From Apostichopus japonicus (Eukaryota; Echinodermata; Holothuroidea; Aspidochirotida; Stichopodidae), in the NCBI RefSeq assembly GCF_037975245.1, contig NC_092563.1, forward strand, positions 15,765,094 through 15,829,093: DNA of 64,000 nucleotides, written 5' to 3'. Below, in pieces: positions 38,256 through 49,500 of the stretch (positions within the stretch are counted from its first letter, which is position 1; the number at the start of each line of letters is the position of its first letter). A model generated the notes under the pieces. The model was not told the origin of the DNA, made no database searches, and saw only the letters and a program-made list of their open reading frames with translations. The position numbers and the translations under genes were made by a program.

Positions 38256-39278
38256 CATTGAAAAAGAAGTTAATCACTCGTAAATTATGACACTTTCTCA
38301 GAAACAATGCGCATAACACTTCACATAACAATTTAACGGTATCCTAATTTTTGGAGACAATTTAATTTATCTGCAGACATGATCTCGTAGATTTTGTATG
38401 AAATACACATAAACTTTAGTGTCAGGCCTATGGCCCAGTCTACCTGACTGGGTAGAAGTAAGAAGTCGCTGTCCGAAGGGCAACTAGAATAAAAAAAATA
38501 ATTAAAAATTTGCCCTGCTAAACTACTAAAAGCAGCAAGTATCAGGTCTTCATTCAATGTAATGGGTAAGAAAAACATGCTATTTATTGTAAGAGGCATG
38601 AAAAAGATTGACAAATATTAAGGAACCCTTTAAATCACATACCATTATCATAAAAAATGGTAAAGCAAATTAAATTTTGGAGGCTACTTTACAGTACTTA
38701 TGTCCTTGGTTGTAATACTTATTCGTGTAAAAAGATCTCAAGGCAAGAAATGCAACCCTGAGTTCAGTTTCTAAATGCTATCACTGGCTGGTCTTAAACT
38801 AAACATCAACATGTTCGATCGACTTTAGATCTTATGAGAAATGTGCATCACATAATCTGAAATCAAACATTGTGACATGCCTGATTCTCACTTAAAAATA
38901 ACTTAAAATAAATTATGTTCTTAAATGAGACATAGTCAAAATCATTCCAGACATGGTAACCAGAAAAAATAGCCATAATTTGTGAGGTATTGATATGTTG
39001 TATGACAAAAGAAATACTCTATTAAAATTCCCATTTCAATATTAGTCATATTTCTCTACATTGCTTTCCAAATATTTGGCTTTAACCCTGTTTAACAGTT
39101 CCAAACCTTAAAGCTTGTTTTTTGGCAAATGCATATGACCATGCAAATGTCACACATATAATCTAAATAAATTAACTTGAGGAATATATCGCTGTTTTGA
39201 GCAAAGCAATTGGTGCTTGACAAATTTTTAAGTAGGTAAGACTTTAATTTGGCGTGCATTAAGTCGTCGAGGAGAAGC

Positions 39279-40507
39279 TTACAACTTTGATTTCCTCATA
39301 AGGAAATTCATGACCCCCTGCATACACTCCTCTGACACCCATAGTACGTTGAGTGTTTTCAGTTCCGAAGTCACAGCTTGATGAAGACGAGCTCTGTCCA
39401 CATCACGGCAGAGTTTCTTTGCCGCCATGAGAGTCTTTTAGAGATTAAAAGAAAAGTATAGCAAAATGTAGAAAAAATGAGACAGAAAATTACAGGAAGT
39501 TTATGTAGAATAGCAGGAAAAAGCATAGCAAATAATAATTATCACCATGTTCGTATATATATATATATTTCAAAATAAAATAAAACTGTTAGTAAACTGC
39601 TTATCCACTAGAGAGCCTGTGTAAGAGAATGTGTAAAAGTAAGTTTGCCTGACGTTTCGATCCTAGCAGGATCTTCTTCAAAGGCTAAATGACAAGTAAC
39701 AGTAACAGAAGGGGAAAAAACAAGCACATATATTACGTCTGATTTTAATTGCAAGGGAGATTTCTTGCGTAGAAGATAGTATCCGTTTAACAATAACAAT
39801 GTAAACTAGAAGTGAAAGAGGTAAAGGAGGGGTCGGGGAATGCGTACAGAAGTGGAGAATGGGGCAAGGAACAGCCACAAGGTTTTTTGAGGAAATAATC
39901 CAAATCCTTCAGGGAAAAAATTGTTTCTTGGGAACATTTTCATTCTCTCCCATTGTAATTTATATTATCGGAGGCTCTCTATTGGTTTTTAATGACATGT
40001 CACACGAGCTAACCCACAAAATAAATGGTTTTGGCATCTCATGAGCCATGGCAGAGAGATGGGTTGATACTAGTAAGGCTAGTAAACACACATACAACAA
40101 CAACAGATACTAGCAACTTGTCTTTAATATGGGCTTTCGTTAATAGAGGTATTAAGTATATTGTTTTTGTTTGGTTCTGTAAAACTGATATAAACAAAAG
40201 CATCTTACCTTTGGAGGAAGCTTTGCATATTCATTCACCCTTCTGTCAACTTCATCCCTGAAAGAACCTGCGGGGAAGACATCTGCTACAAGGCCGCATC
40301 TCTTGGCATCTTGAGCTGTTAACTTTCGGCCAAAATAAAGAACCTCACTTGCCTATTTAAAAAGGTAAAGCATTTGAAGACAGCATTAATTTTTCAGTTA
40401 ACCAGATGATGATCAAAGGGATGGACAAGATAAATCCTTAAAAATTCAGAAGACAGGTGCTAAGGGGCTCCAAAGTTCTGTGTAGAAGGTTTCTTAACGA
40501 AGTGCAG

Positions 40508-40564
<57 letters not shown>

Positions 40565-40581
40565 ATATATATATATATATA

Positions 40582-40617
<36 letters not shown>

Positions 40618-40619
40618 AA

Positions 40620-40660
<41 letters not shown>

Positions 40661-43600
40661 CACAAATTCTGGCCTTACAATTTAGGCTATTTACTGGCTA
40701 AATGACAGTGGATTTTGCTGTTTGCCAAAAGAATGACAACAAAATGGCCAAGCCAAACCCCAGCATTTTCTACATTTTTGATTAATTCAAAGGAATTTTA
40801 TTTGATCAAGTAGATTCTTTATGCACTGGCATATTTTGAATTAGCGAGTAGCTAAAATTGTGAAATTCTAGGCCTGCAAATTATTTCATGGCTCATAAAA
40901 ATATATAGTATATATGTGGTCGATTCCAGAAGCTATTCACAATTAGTGGGTCATCGATATTACTGCATGATAGATATAGAGACATATAGGCTTGGTGGAA
41001 CAGCCGTTTACTAAAAGCAACTACACATGTACCATTTTATCAATGCAAGCGAAACTGCCGACCACCCGAAAGGTTGCACTTTTCTCAATTAGCCTATGTA
41101 TAGATGCCTGTGCATAACTGTCTAGACTACATCACTTTCAAATCCTACAGCCTAATGTTACCTGATAGATCTTTCATTTTAAGGAACGTTAAATGTTTTT
41201 CGATAAACCAGATGGGAACGTACCAAGGATGGACCTATGATCTTTGAGAAGGTGTAAGATGAACAGCCCTCTGCACACTGACCAAGGGTTGTAAATGGCG
41301 TATTGAATGTTGCCTGAAAGGGAGTAAAATAAACACATAAAATTTGTGCAAAAGCTGTTTAACAAATCGGAAGCATTGTTCGAATATATCATAACAAGAT
41401 TGCACACATAGCTTCTTCAGGTTTGAATGTGTTTAAAGGCTATTTTGTTGCAGGCATTTACCTTCTTCATATTACATTTTCTTTGTCCTCCAGTTATTTT
41501 CAGCCTCCCCCCCTCCCCCACCCCACCCTGCTGCAAACTGCTGTGTCACTCTGTATGATACTTACATCACATTATACACAGGTGATAAAGTCATTCTTTG
41601 ATAAGGTTTACTATAATTATACTCATTAACATTTTACCAGAGGTTTGTGATAATGTGTTTTTTATTTTCAACTATAGTGGTACATCAGGTGTGGTATATA
41701 TACAACCAGGACTGAATTCAATTCACCAGTAGGCTTATGGTGCCAACCATTTTAAGATTACTGTTTTCAAATCACCCGTAGGCCTATGGTGCCAAGTATC
41801 ATAACTAAAGACAACATGCAAGGAATATCATGTAAGAATTTAACAGCATGCTACCAGTACCCTTTTGCAACAGCATTTTGGTAATGTTAATAATTACTAA
41901 AATGAGAAACTTACAAACTTATCTAAAAGTTATACTAGTAAGTTACAGAGTACAGTAGCTGCATAGCTGTGATACCTTGTCTGAAGCATAGTAAGTTACA
42001 GAGTACAGTAGCTGCATAGCTGTGATACCTTGTCAGAAGCATAGACCACATCTACCAGACCAAGAGTTGTGACAGCGATACCGACAGCAGGACCGTTCAC
42101 TGCTGCAATTAACTGCTTTGGAAAATCGATGAAAGCACGAACAAAACTTCTGTGGAACAAATTTAATACAGTTGGTCGATTTCCATGCACGCTGTTAATA
42201 CACATTAAAATTCAACCTGAGAAGGCAAGTCTCAAAATTTGACAAAAAAAGGGAATATAACGATGAAGTTTGAGTAGTTAACTGGTTGTAATAACGAACA
42301 AATACCATTCACTAAATTCTCTCAGACCATTCGTCGAAATAACAGATGAACCTTTAATATCTAAGGATACTTTCCATGACCATGTAAATACAATGTGTAT
42401 GCATCAACAGCATTTGGAGTGTTAGCTCAGTGGTTAACACCGTTGCCTTTCAATCATAAGGTCCCCGGTTCGAGTCACTCCCAGATTAATGTATGTCGTC
42501 CAGTAACAGAGTTGTTGACAATTTACAATTCATAATCATGGACGTTAAATATGAATGTAAGAGAATGACTTCGGTCAGCTTGCGGCTTTGATAAGCCAAC
42601 AAGGCTTCTTCGAGAGTTCCTGCTTGCAGGAGGATCTAATATACATACATACACACATACATACATAAATAAGACTTACTCTAATAAGTCAGATCCATAT
42701 TTTAGATTTTCCTCCATACTTCCACCTCTCTCTTGTTGGTCTTGGAAATTGGTTAGGTCATTCCCACTGCAGTAAAAATCACCGGCTCCTGTACGGAATT
42801 ATATAACAATAATGTAAAACAAATCTCACAAAACTTTAATTACTTTACAGTGCACGAAAGTCAAAAATGAAGGTTCATCATATTTTATTGTTCAATTACC
42901 TTGAGAGGAAAAGAAAACCCCATAAATATTCCACTTACAAAACACTACTGTTTATGCAGTGTACATTACCTGTCAGGAGACAGACCACTACATTATCATC
43001 CTTGCTGGCTTGATTCAAGGCATCTGTTATTTCTGCCATCATCTTCACGAGAGAAAGAGAAGAGAGCGAGTCGTCAAGAAAAGTAAATTTATGCCTACAC
43101 AGACCTTGAAACTAGTCTCATAAACTTTAATTATATTAGTGTGATATACTCTAATATCATGTTACTTCACAAGTAAATGCCATTACTGGTATATCATGCA
43201 ATTTGTGATGGTTAGGATATATTCCCTACCACAGGATGCTGCTTACAGATTACAACAGCTGTAATATCCACTGATGCCTCGACATGTAATAAATGCACAC
43301 AATAGATTTGTTAAGGGGGTTACCAGGTGACCATGTCCATCATTAAAAGACAGAATTAGGTTTAACTGCTACTATACCAGTACTACCAATCCGGCAACCT
43401 AAGTTTCAGGTTTACCATATCAATCAGGTAAATAATTAATTGAGCGCCATTTGGAAAACTCGAAATAGGCATTTGCAAAATTTTTATGTTAACTTTTATT
43501 GTTTGAATAACATAACTGTTGTCAGCATTAAGTGGTTTAAAACTTGTAAAATTTTTGTTGTAATTTTTGGGAAGCCATTTATGAAATAATTGTCAAATGT

Positions 43601-44264
43601 ATTCAGGAAAATAACAGCACTCTCATACTCGAGAATTTCTATGAACCTCTTTAGCATAGGGTTACCATATATGTCCAGATTTCTTCAGAAATGTCCTCTT
43701 GTTTCTATCTTACGTACAATAGCACCTGGAGAAAGTCCTGATTTTTTTACTTAGTTCTGACAAAGTTGCCACCGATATAACGGAAACCCTACTTCAATGT
43801 TGTTTTGGGCATCTAACAACTCTACTTTGAGCATAGACATTAAGGCAAAACTGTCCATATTAGCATTCCTTCAACCATTCTGACCTTTACAAAGGCATGT
43901 TGTTTTGTAACTTCAATTCTTGTACCTGCTATTCATGGAGGCACCCCCCCCCCGTAAATCAATGTCTCCCCCACATAGGGAAGGGGAAACCCATGACCAC
44001 AACAACTTGTTCTCCCTTCATTTGAGACATAGTAACCCTACCAAAGCACGCTATAACCATGTTAAGGGGGAGCAATTTATACTGAACCATCTACTGGTGG
44101 TATGACTGTATAGGTTTCAAGAGGAAGTGTCAGTCACATCATGAATATTCAGTAGGACTCACATCAAGCTTGATCGCATTCTTCTTTCTTGGTCTGTTCA
44201 AGGTTATCTTGGCCAATTTGTTCTTCACTTCATAAAGAATGTACTGGTACTGAGGGGTGGCCAT
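39279..44264 (-). CDS. ECI2: peroxisomal enoyl-CoA delta isomerase 2-like, seven exons
   Basis: Minus-strand exons 44276-44163 (ATG at 44264, context ACAAAATGGCC), 43042-42970, 42788-42680, 42149-42029, 41313-41224, 40352-40209 and 39434-39279 join in phase to 265 codons including the stop, 264 aa. The product is a crotonase-fold enzyme that moves 3-enoyl-CoA double bonds to the 2-trans form in fatty-acid beta-oxidation. Visible motifs: [23 protein letters not shown] and [10 protein letters not shown] (oxyanion hole), [10 protein letters not shown] with the catalytic Glu of ECI enzymes, and a C-terminal RKSKL peroxisomal PTS1 signal. Vertebrate ECI2 carries an N-terminal acyl-CoA-binding (ACBP) domain; none was found here. 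Exon 1 is open upstream of the ATG, so an undetected 5' exon is possible. Confidence 0.93.
39647..39685 (-). ncRNA. hammerhead ribozyme-like motif (Penelope-type), ECI2 last intron
   Basis: Minus-strand order: GCCT (helix I), TTGAAGA core, GATCC-TGCTA-GGATC (helix II), GAAAC, GTC cleavage triplet, AGGC (helix I). Helix I closes with four pairs and helix II with five; helix III is minimal, as described for hammerheads in Penelope-like retroelements. The first core base is T where C is expected, so self-cleavage may be weak or lost. The surrounding 39600-39900 is probably the non-coding end of such an element; no reverse transcriptase is seen. Confidence 0.6.
40508..40660. repeat. (AT)n microsatellite in ECI2 intron
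   Basis: About 150 bp of almost pure alternating AT, interrupted by a few C and a GCAAATGCA island. It gives artificial Tyr/Ile reading frames in both directions. Its length is likely polymorphic. Confidence 0.97.
41942..42045. repeat. 52-bp tandem duplication covering an ECI2 exon end and splice donor
   Basis: The sequence AGTTACAGAGTACAGTAGCT followed by GCATAGCTGTGATACCTTGTC and the word GAAGCATA occurs twice in a row, at about 41942-41992 and 41994-42045. The right copy holds the last codons (YASDK) and donor of the exon at 42149-42029. The left copy carries a second, intact-looking AAG|GTATCA donor downstream. Splicing at it would read through an in-frame TAA, so the proximal donor must be used for a full protein. 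Confidence 0.9.
42416..42668 (+). mobile_element. tRNA-derived SINE next to an ECI2 splice donor
   Basis: It starts with GGAGTGTTAGCTCAGTGG (A-box-like) and has GGTTCGAGTCA (B-box-like) near 42467, as in a tRNA gene, but the T arm does not pair. A body of about 150 bp follows, and it ends in an (ATAC)n tail. The tail stops a few bases from the minus-strand donor of the exon at 42788-42680. Orientation is opposite to ECI2. Confidence 0.75.
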
Positions 44265-44276
44265 TTTGTCTGATGT

Positions 44277-47200
44277 CTGCAAAGAAGTTCATAAATATAA
44301 CAGCCTGTTAGGAACAGTACCTTTCCTTTCCAGTATTAGATAACATGTAGATACCTAACTCTTCATTAGTTTCACTCTTGTAACCAAAAGGCAAAGTTAC
44401 ATACGAACATTTTAAAAGCTACCATGCCTTATCATTCAACGAGGTGTAAGTCTGCTGGTAAATTGATTCAACAATGAACGACGAATAAAAACATCAACCC
44501 AATTCTTATATGCAGAGTAGGCTAGCGATATCTATAAATGTAGCAGCACTATAGGCTAAGTTTTGGTAATTAATGGCCACTTTAAAAGAGTTGCCAACTT
44601 ATTTGAGACACTCACAGTTTCTCATGATGTGTGTGATGAAAGCTACTACAATGACAAAAATATGAATGTCGTGTTCACAGGTAATGAACAAAAGAAACAC
44701 AACATTGAAAACGCGATCATCAGCTTTACACCGATGTTTAATTCAGTCACGTTGAGAGACTTACTGTAGGTTTACAAATAAACCAAAAGTCCAAATCCAT
44801 ATGATACATGAAGGCAAACAATTCTCTATATAAGTATACATATTAATATCTCAAGAAAAATGCAGAAGAAACAATGCAATATGAAAAATTAGCCAATTTT
44901 AAGCAACACAGGTTGAGCATAAATCTGTAAGATGACATCCACTGATGTCCCATAATTTACAATATTAGTTCCTAGACTGTTCAAATGCACAAAAAGAGAT
45001 GTCTACTGCACTGTACAAAGGTGTTACAGTCTGTCAAGTAATATCAAATTACTATACCTGTAGTGTGAGCTAACAGCATCACGAAGAATGAAGTTAACCG
45101 ATAGTATGAAAACAGATCAGGTTATCAGTGAGTGTGTACAGACAGTTACTATACCCTAGATGTCCTAATCAAAGGTACAAGGGCTACTGTAAATTCAGAC
45201 TTGGTGAACTTTGTTTACAATGTAAACAAAAGTAACAAGTAGATCTAATATCAACAATTACGATATATATGATATCAAGTACATGAGGTATGGAAACTGT
45301 GTGAAGCAGATTACAACTAGGCCTAATGACAGTTTGTGCAGACTATGCATTGTAATATATCCTTCTTGTAAACAGGACTGGAATACTCGCCAGGTTTTCC
45401 CCAAGCTACAGTACGTATGAAGGCAAATCATTCATTATTGAAACATGTATATTGCTCTGGCCTGACGTATAGAAGAATGTGAATTTGCAATAGAGCAATT
45501 GATTTGGTGTACTGCATTGTGCATGCATGAACCAGAAAACAACATTTGTTTATGTATGTCTTGTCAGGGAGTGCTCACAGATGCACCTTGGCCTTGGAGG
45601 CTCCTTGACCATGGAGTCTTGTTTACCTTGGTGGCCCAAATGCATTTGTCACATCTAGTACCTAATATTGGATAATCTCCATTAGATAATTTAATGTCAC
45701 AGAATTGTTCAATTAAATCTAACCTCAATGAAGTGACAAGGATTCTACTTATTGTGCTTGAAACTTAGTTTCTCACAAACAATTTCTGGTTCTGAACTTC
45801 TGAAAATCTATGACTGAAAGTGCTTTGGATATTTGCAAGGGCAGTCCATAGCCATAACAAAACTAGCTACAATTATTCATGGGGTCACAATAACTTTGTT
45901 TTAATTTTCATTTCATTTATTCATTCCAGTATAAATATAAAATTTATAAAGAGGAGTCATTAAATATGTTAACAGGAAGAATAAGTATTTTAAAATGGAA
46001 AAAAAAAGAAGCAACAATTAAGCGATACATTTTGCCAGAATAGTACCTTCAGTCTCTGCTCAAGGGCACAAACTTTATCCCCCCTTGCACCGCCTATAAA
46101 ATATCAGCAGGGCTCAGCCGCCCCATCCCACTAGCAGACAAAATATTAAAAACTTTAAGCATTTAAATCAATTTGAATATCTCATAACTTCAAATCGATC
46201 TATAAAGAGCTGGAGCACTTTTGCCTTTGAAAACACATGTCCAACAACATTATGACAGATACATATGTACATTGTGCATTCAAAGATACTGTACCATTAG
46301 TAGACTAGGGTCATCTTGAAGTATGTTCTTTAAAGGTATTGGGAATTTATATAAAAATATAAACTTCACTGTAGGTCATCCCTTTTGTTGCCCTTTGGAT
46401 GTCCCTTTCAGAACCTGAGACCATACAAGATTCAATGTCTTAATTACTAATGCAAAGACTTAAGTAGAAAAATAAATATTGTAATGGGAGACAACTCTGT
46501 CAGACAGACAAAATATTTTTTTGAACTCATCTTAATATTACCTACACAGTTACAGCAATTATACTAGCTTAGTTTTAAACATATAAATAAAATCATACAT
46601 AAAATTGTCATCATTCCATCAGGATAATACTTTTGAAACTATTTCAAAGAATGATCAACGGTTCAGGTTGTACATTAGATATTGTTCTGTACACATGTAT
46701 ATATTATACACTAGAAACTTTTTGTTATATAATCTGTCAGGGGAGGTGGGAGTAGAGGGTTGCAAGGGCAAAACCAAATTTATACCTCTAAATGTTACTT
46801 AGCCCTCTCCTGCCCAGAATAATATCGGGGGGGGGGGGGGGAGGGGACTGAGACACAAGGCAAACTATACAGTGTTTTAGGACCTGCGTGGCCCAGGTCA
46901 CAGGTCCCTCACTTTTATAGTATTATGCGTCTCCATATCTTTTGGCAGTAAAACTTTGATATCACAATATGTTAAAATCAGGTACAATAGGTTCTATGAC
47001 AGTCTCAACGAGATATGAACTAAGAACGAGATATTGCCTAAGTTAGGCCTACTTGTAGATGTGTTGATGTGATATAGGCCTATATTCATATTGCCGTAGT
47101 TGACTACACATAGGCCTATACTCCTTACTGTCAAGAAATCCCAAAGTTGCTGTTATGCGCATAAATAGTGCCAACACTGCAGTTACGCATAGCTGCTCCA

Positions 47201-48849
47201 TGAAAATATGATAAGAGATGACTATGCTTCATTGCTTGCGACATCAATTTACCTATCTTTCTTTTCTTTTCTTTTCTTTTTGCGGTTATTGCTGATCAGG
47301 CTAAGTATTGGCATAGCTGCCACTCACGTAGCCTTGCGTAAGATTAATAGGAATATACCTAGCCTAGGCCTAGTTACGCGAAGCCGAAGTGAAAAGTAAA
47401 TAGTGGCACCATTGTTAAAGCAAGGGGTTGTTACCTACCTACAGATAATACTGATAGCTAGCCAAAATTTCAGATGCACTTCTTACATACAAAAACTGAT
47501 GCAGGTTTCATGGACCTCATACAGAAGAGTGCTCAAATACATTCACATACTGTACCTAAATGGAAATGGTTCTGTTGTCGCAGGCTCACGAAAGTTTTAT
47601 TTCAACTGTTCAGCATCAACACCAGGATTGGTAGATATCGTGGCAAGCTTTTCAAGCCAGCCAAATTATCTTGAGCAAAGACCAAATGAAGCCCCAAAAC
47701 GCCAAACTGTCAGACCAAGCAGCTCTTTTTGGATAACAAAAAATGTGAACGATCTTTTGATTTCAGCATAGTAAATAGATGCTGGGCATATGAAACTTGA
47801 AAATATGGCATACGTACTATCAATTTATCATAGGCCTGTTCGAGGGCAGTCCTGGAAAATAGGTGCAAACTTGACATTTTGGGGCAGAAAACGTTTGAGG
47901 GCAGACAAGTCGACTCGAAAGGTCAACTTTGTAGCAAAAACACAAATTATATGTTATAGGCAAACAAGTCTCAAAAACAGCAATTTTTGATATTTTTTTG
48001 GCTCTTTAAAGCAATTATTGACCAGTCGGGCTGCTCAACACCCAATCCCATACTTTTCGCAATCGGACATTCCATCTCGAGCTCCGGCAAGTGCAGGCAT
48101 GGGCTGCGGCGAATATCCAATTAATTAAGGCGAATCCACCGATGAATTAAAGTTATCATCATCCGGCTCTTGAAAACCAGTCTTGAAACCCCTCCCCTTT
48201 GATTATTCAAACTATATAACATTCGTACGGATAAAAGAATACATAAACCACTCGATAACAATCTGACATTATACAGCGACTTTCTACTGTAGATGTTTGC
48301 TTGAAGTTTAACTCGAAGATAAGGACAATAATCAGAATATACAAGATGTAATTATTTACTTCTTCCAATAATTAGACCATGCAGATATACACATAACTGG
48401 TCAAACCCCTCAAACGAAACTCCCAGGAAATAAATATACTGAAATATACAAGTTGTCAAACAAACTGGCCAAAAATGCAAATTACATAGGCCTCGGTCTT
48501 ATCACTGTTATGAATATTACATCAATATTGTATTGTAGCCTACATTACGTAAGGTATGATGCAATAACAGGTATATGATCGTTTTTGTAACAATCGAAGT
48601 TATCTAAACTAGCTCATTAAAGAGTCTTATCTTAAAGTTAACCAAACCTAAAGGGCATATTTCTTATATAAAAGAATACTGCAATTAAATAAAATACAAC
48701 AAACTCCTTGGATTTTTTCACAAATGCTTAAGGACGTTTTTAGGCACTCGAATAATTGCGACACGTTGCAGAATACTGTTTAAAACACTGGCCTCAGTCA
48801 GGATTGTATTTCTATAACACTTAATGTTTGAGAAACTGTGACTCTTGAA
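44277..48849. other. no recognisable gene
   Basis: This is the upstream flank of the ECI2-like gene. It is AT-rich, with poly-G runs near 46830 and a TTTTC microsatellite near 47265. Short frames exist (for example 47403-47771, plus), but none has recognisable homology, splice context or composition above background. A 5' non-coding ECI2 exon or promoter may lie here. Confidence 0.5.
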
Positions 48850-49492
48850 CAAGGGCGGCGGAAGCACTTTTAATCTGCGGGGGGGGGGGGGGGCACCGAC
48901 ATCAAAGGGCACTTTGAAGAAATTCGATTGGAATGATGCAGCCTTATAACTACCCTTTATAACTCTTATTGTATTATCTTATTTGCGTATACACATCACT
49001 CCATCAACGCCCCCCCCCCCCCCCTCAAGAAAAATATGCATACTAGCACTGTAATATCCAATGTGCAAATTGGGAAACAAGGAACAAGTTTTCTTTTGAG
49101 ACAAAATGAGGTTAAATCATGTTAGTTTCTAATGTAGGAATCTTCCGAATTATAGGGTTTATTTCTTGTTAATATCTGAACAAATTTTCCCATTCGAAAG
49201 AGCTTTGAGTTTGACCTACAGAAATTCATTAAAAGTCAGGGCGTACAAAGTTGTATGCACGACTATCCGAGCGGAGCGCCACCATCGGTTGGCGCGTAGC
49301 GTACAAGAAACTTTTTGGTTTTACAAACCCCTCAGATGGCCGGAAACGGCCCTTCCCGAGTGTTCATTTTGGTTCCATGGCCTCCTGCTAACTTGAGACA
49401 CCTCAATTTTTATGTAGAAAAAGGGCACATTTTTATCCTGAGGAAAAGTGGGGGGCACGTGCCCCCTGTGCCCCCCGGTTCCGCCGCCCTTG
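48850..49492. mobile_element. hAT-like MITE, 643 bp
   Basis: Terminal inverted repeats CAAGGGCGGCGGAA and TTCCGCCGCCCTTG bound the element. The flanks CTCTTGAA (48842-48849) and CCCTTGAA (49493-49500) match at seven of eight positions, consistent with an 8-bp target duplication. The interior has a poly-G run near the left end and a CACGTGCCCCC palindrome near the right. There is no transposase frame. Confidence 0.8.
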
Positions 49493-49500
49493 CCCTTGAA

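Larger units (their letters stand above)
32564..39278. other. gene-poor interval between EDC4 and ECI2 3' ends
   Basis: The two flanking genes converge here (EDC4 plus, ECI2 minus), so the 6.7 kb should contain both 3' UTRs. Candidate poly(A) signals are ATTAAA at 32664 for EDC4 and ATTAAA (minus, about 39243-39248) for ECI2. Apart from the 135-bp repeat at 33822-34345 and a two-copy duplication near 38041-38255, it is AT-rich sequence with only short chance reading frames. I see no gene. Confidence 0.6.

Noticed and set aside
40438-40705. Tyr/Ile-rich reading frames on both strands
   Set aside because: They are read through an (AT)n microsatellite and have no other support.
42417-42489. Functional tRNA gene
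   Set aside because: A- and B-box-like words are present, but the T arm does not pair and the acceptor stem is incomplete. The repeat-like body and (ATAC)n tail indicate a SINE.
42590-42640. A further hammerhead-like motif on the minus strand within the SINE (GAAGAAGCC...GGCTT...CAAAG)
   Set aside because: The essential GAAA is CAAA and the cleavage triplet is not in place. The resemblance is too weak to call.
47403-47771. 122-codon plus-strand frame as a gene
   Set aside because: No recognisable domain, splice context or start context. Its length is within chance expectation for 64 kb.
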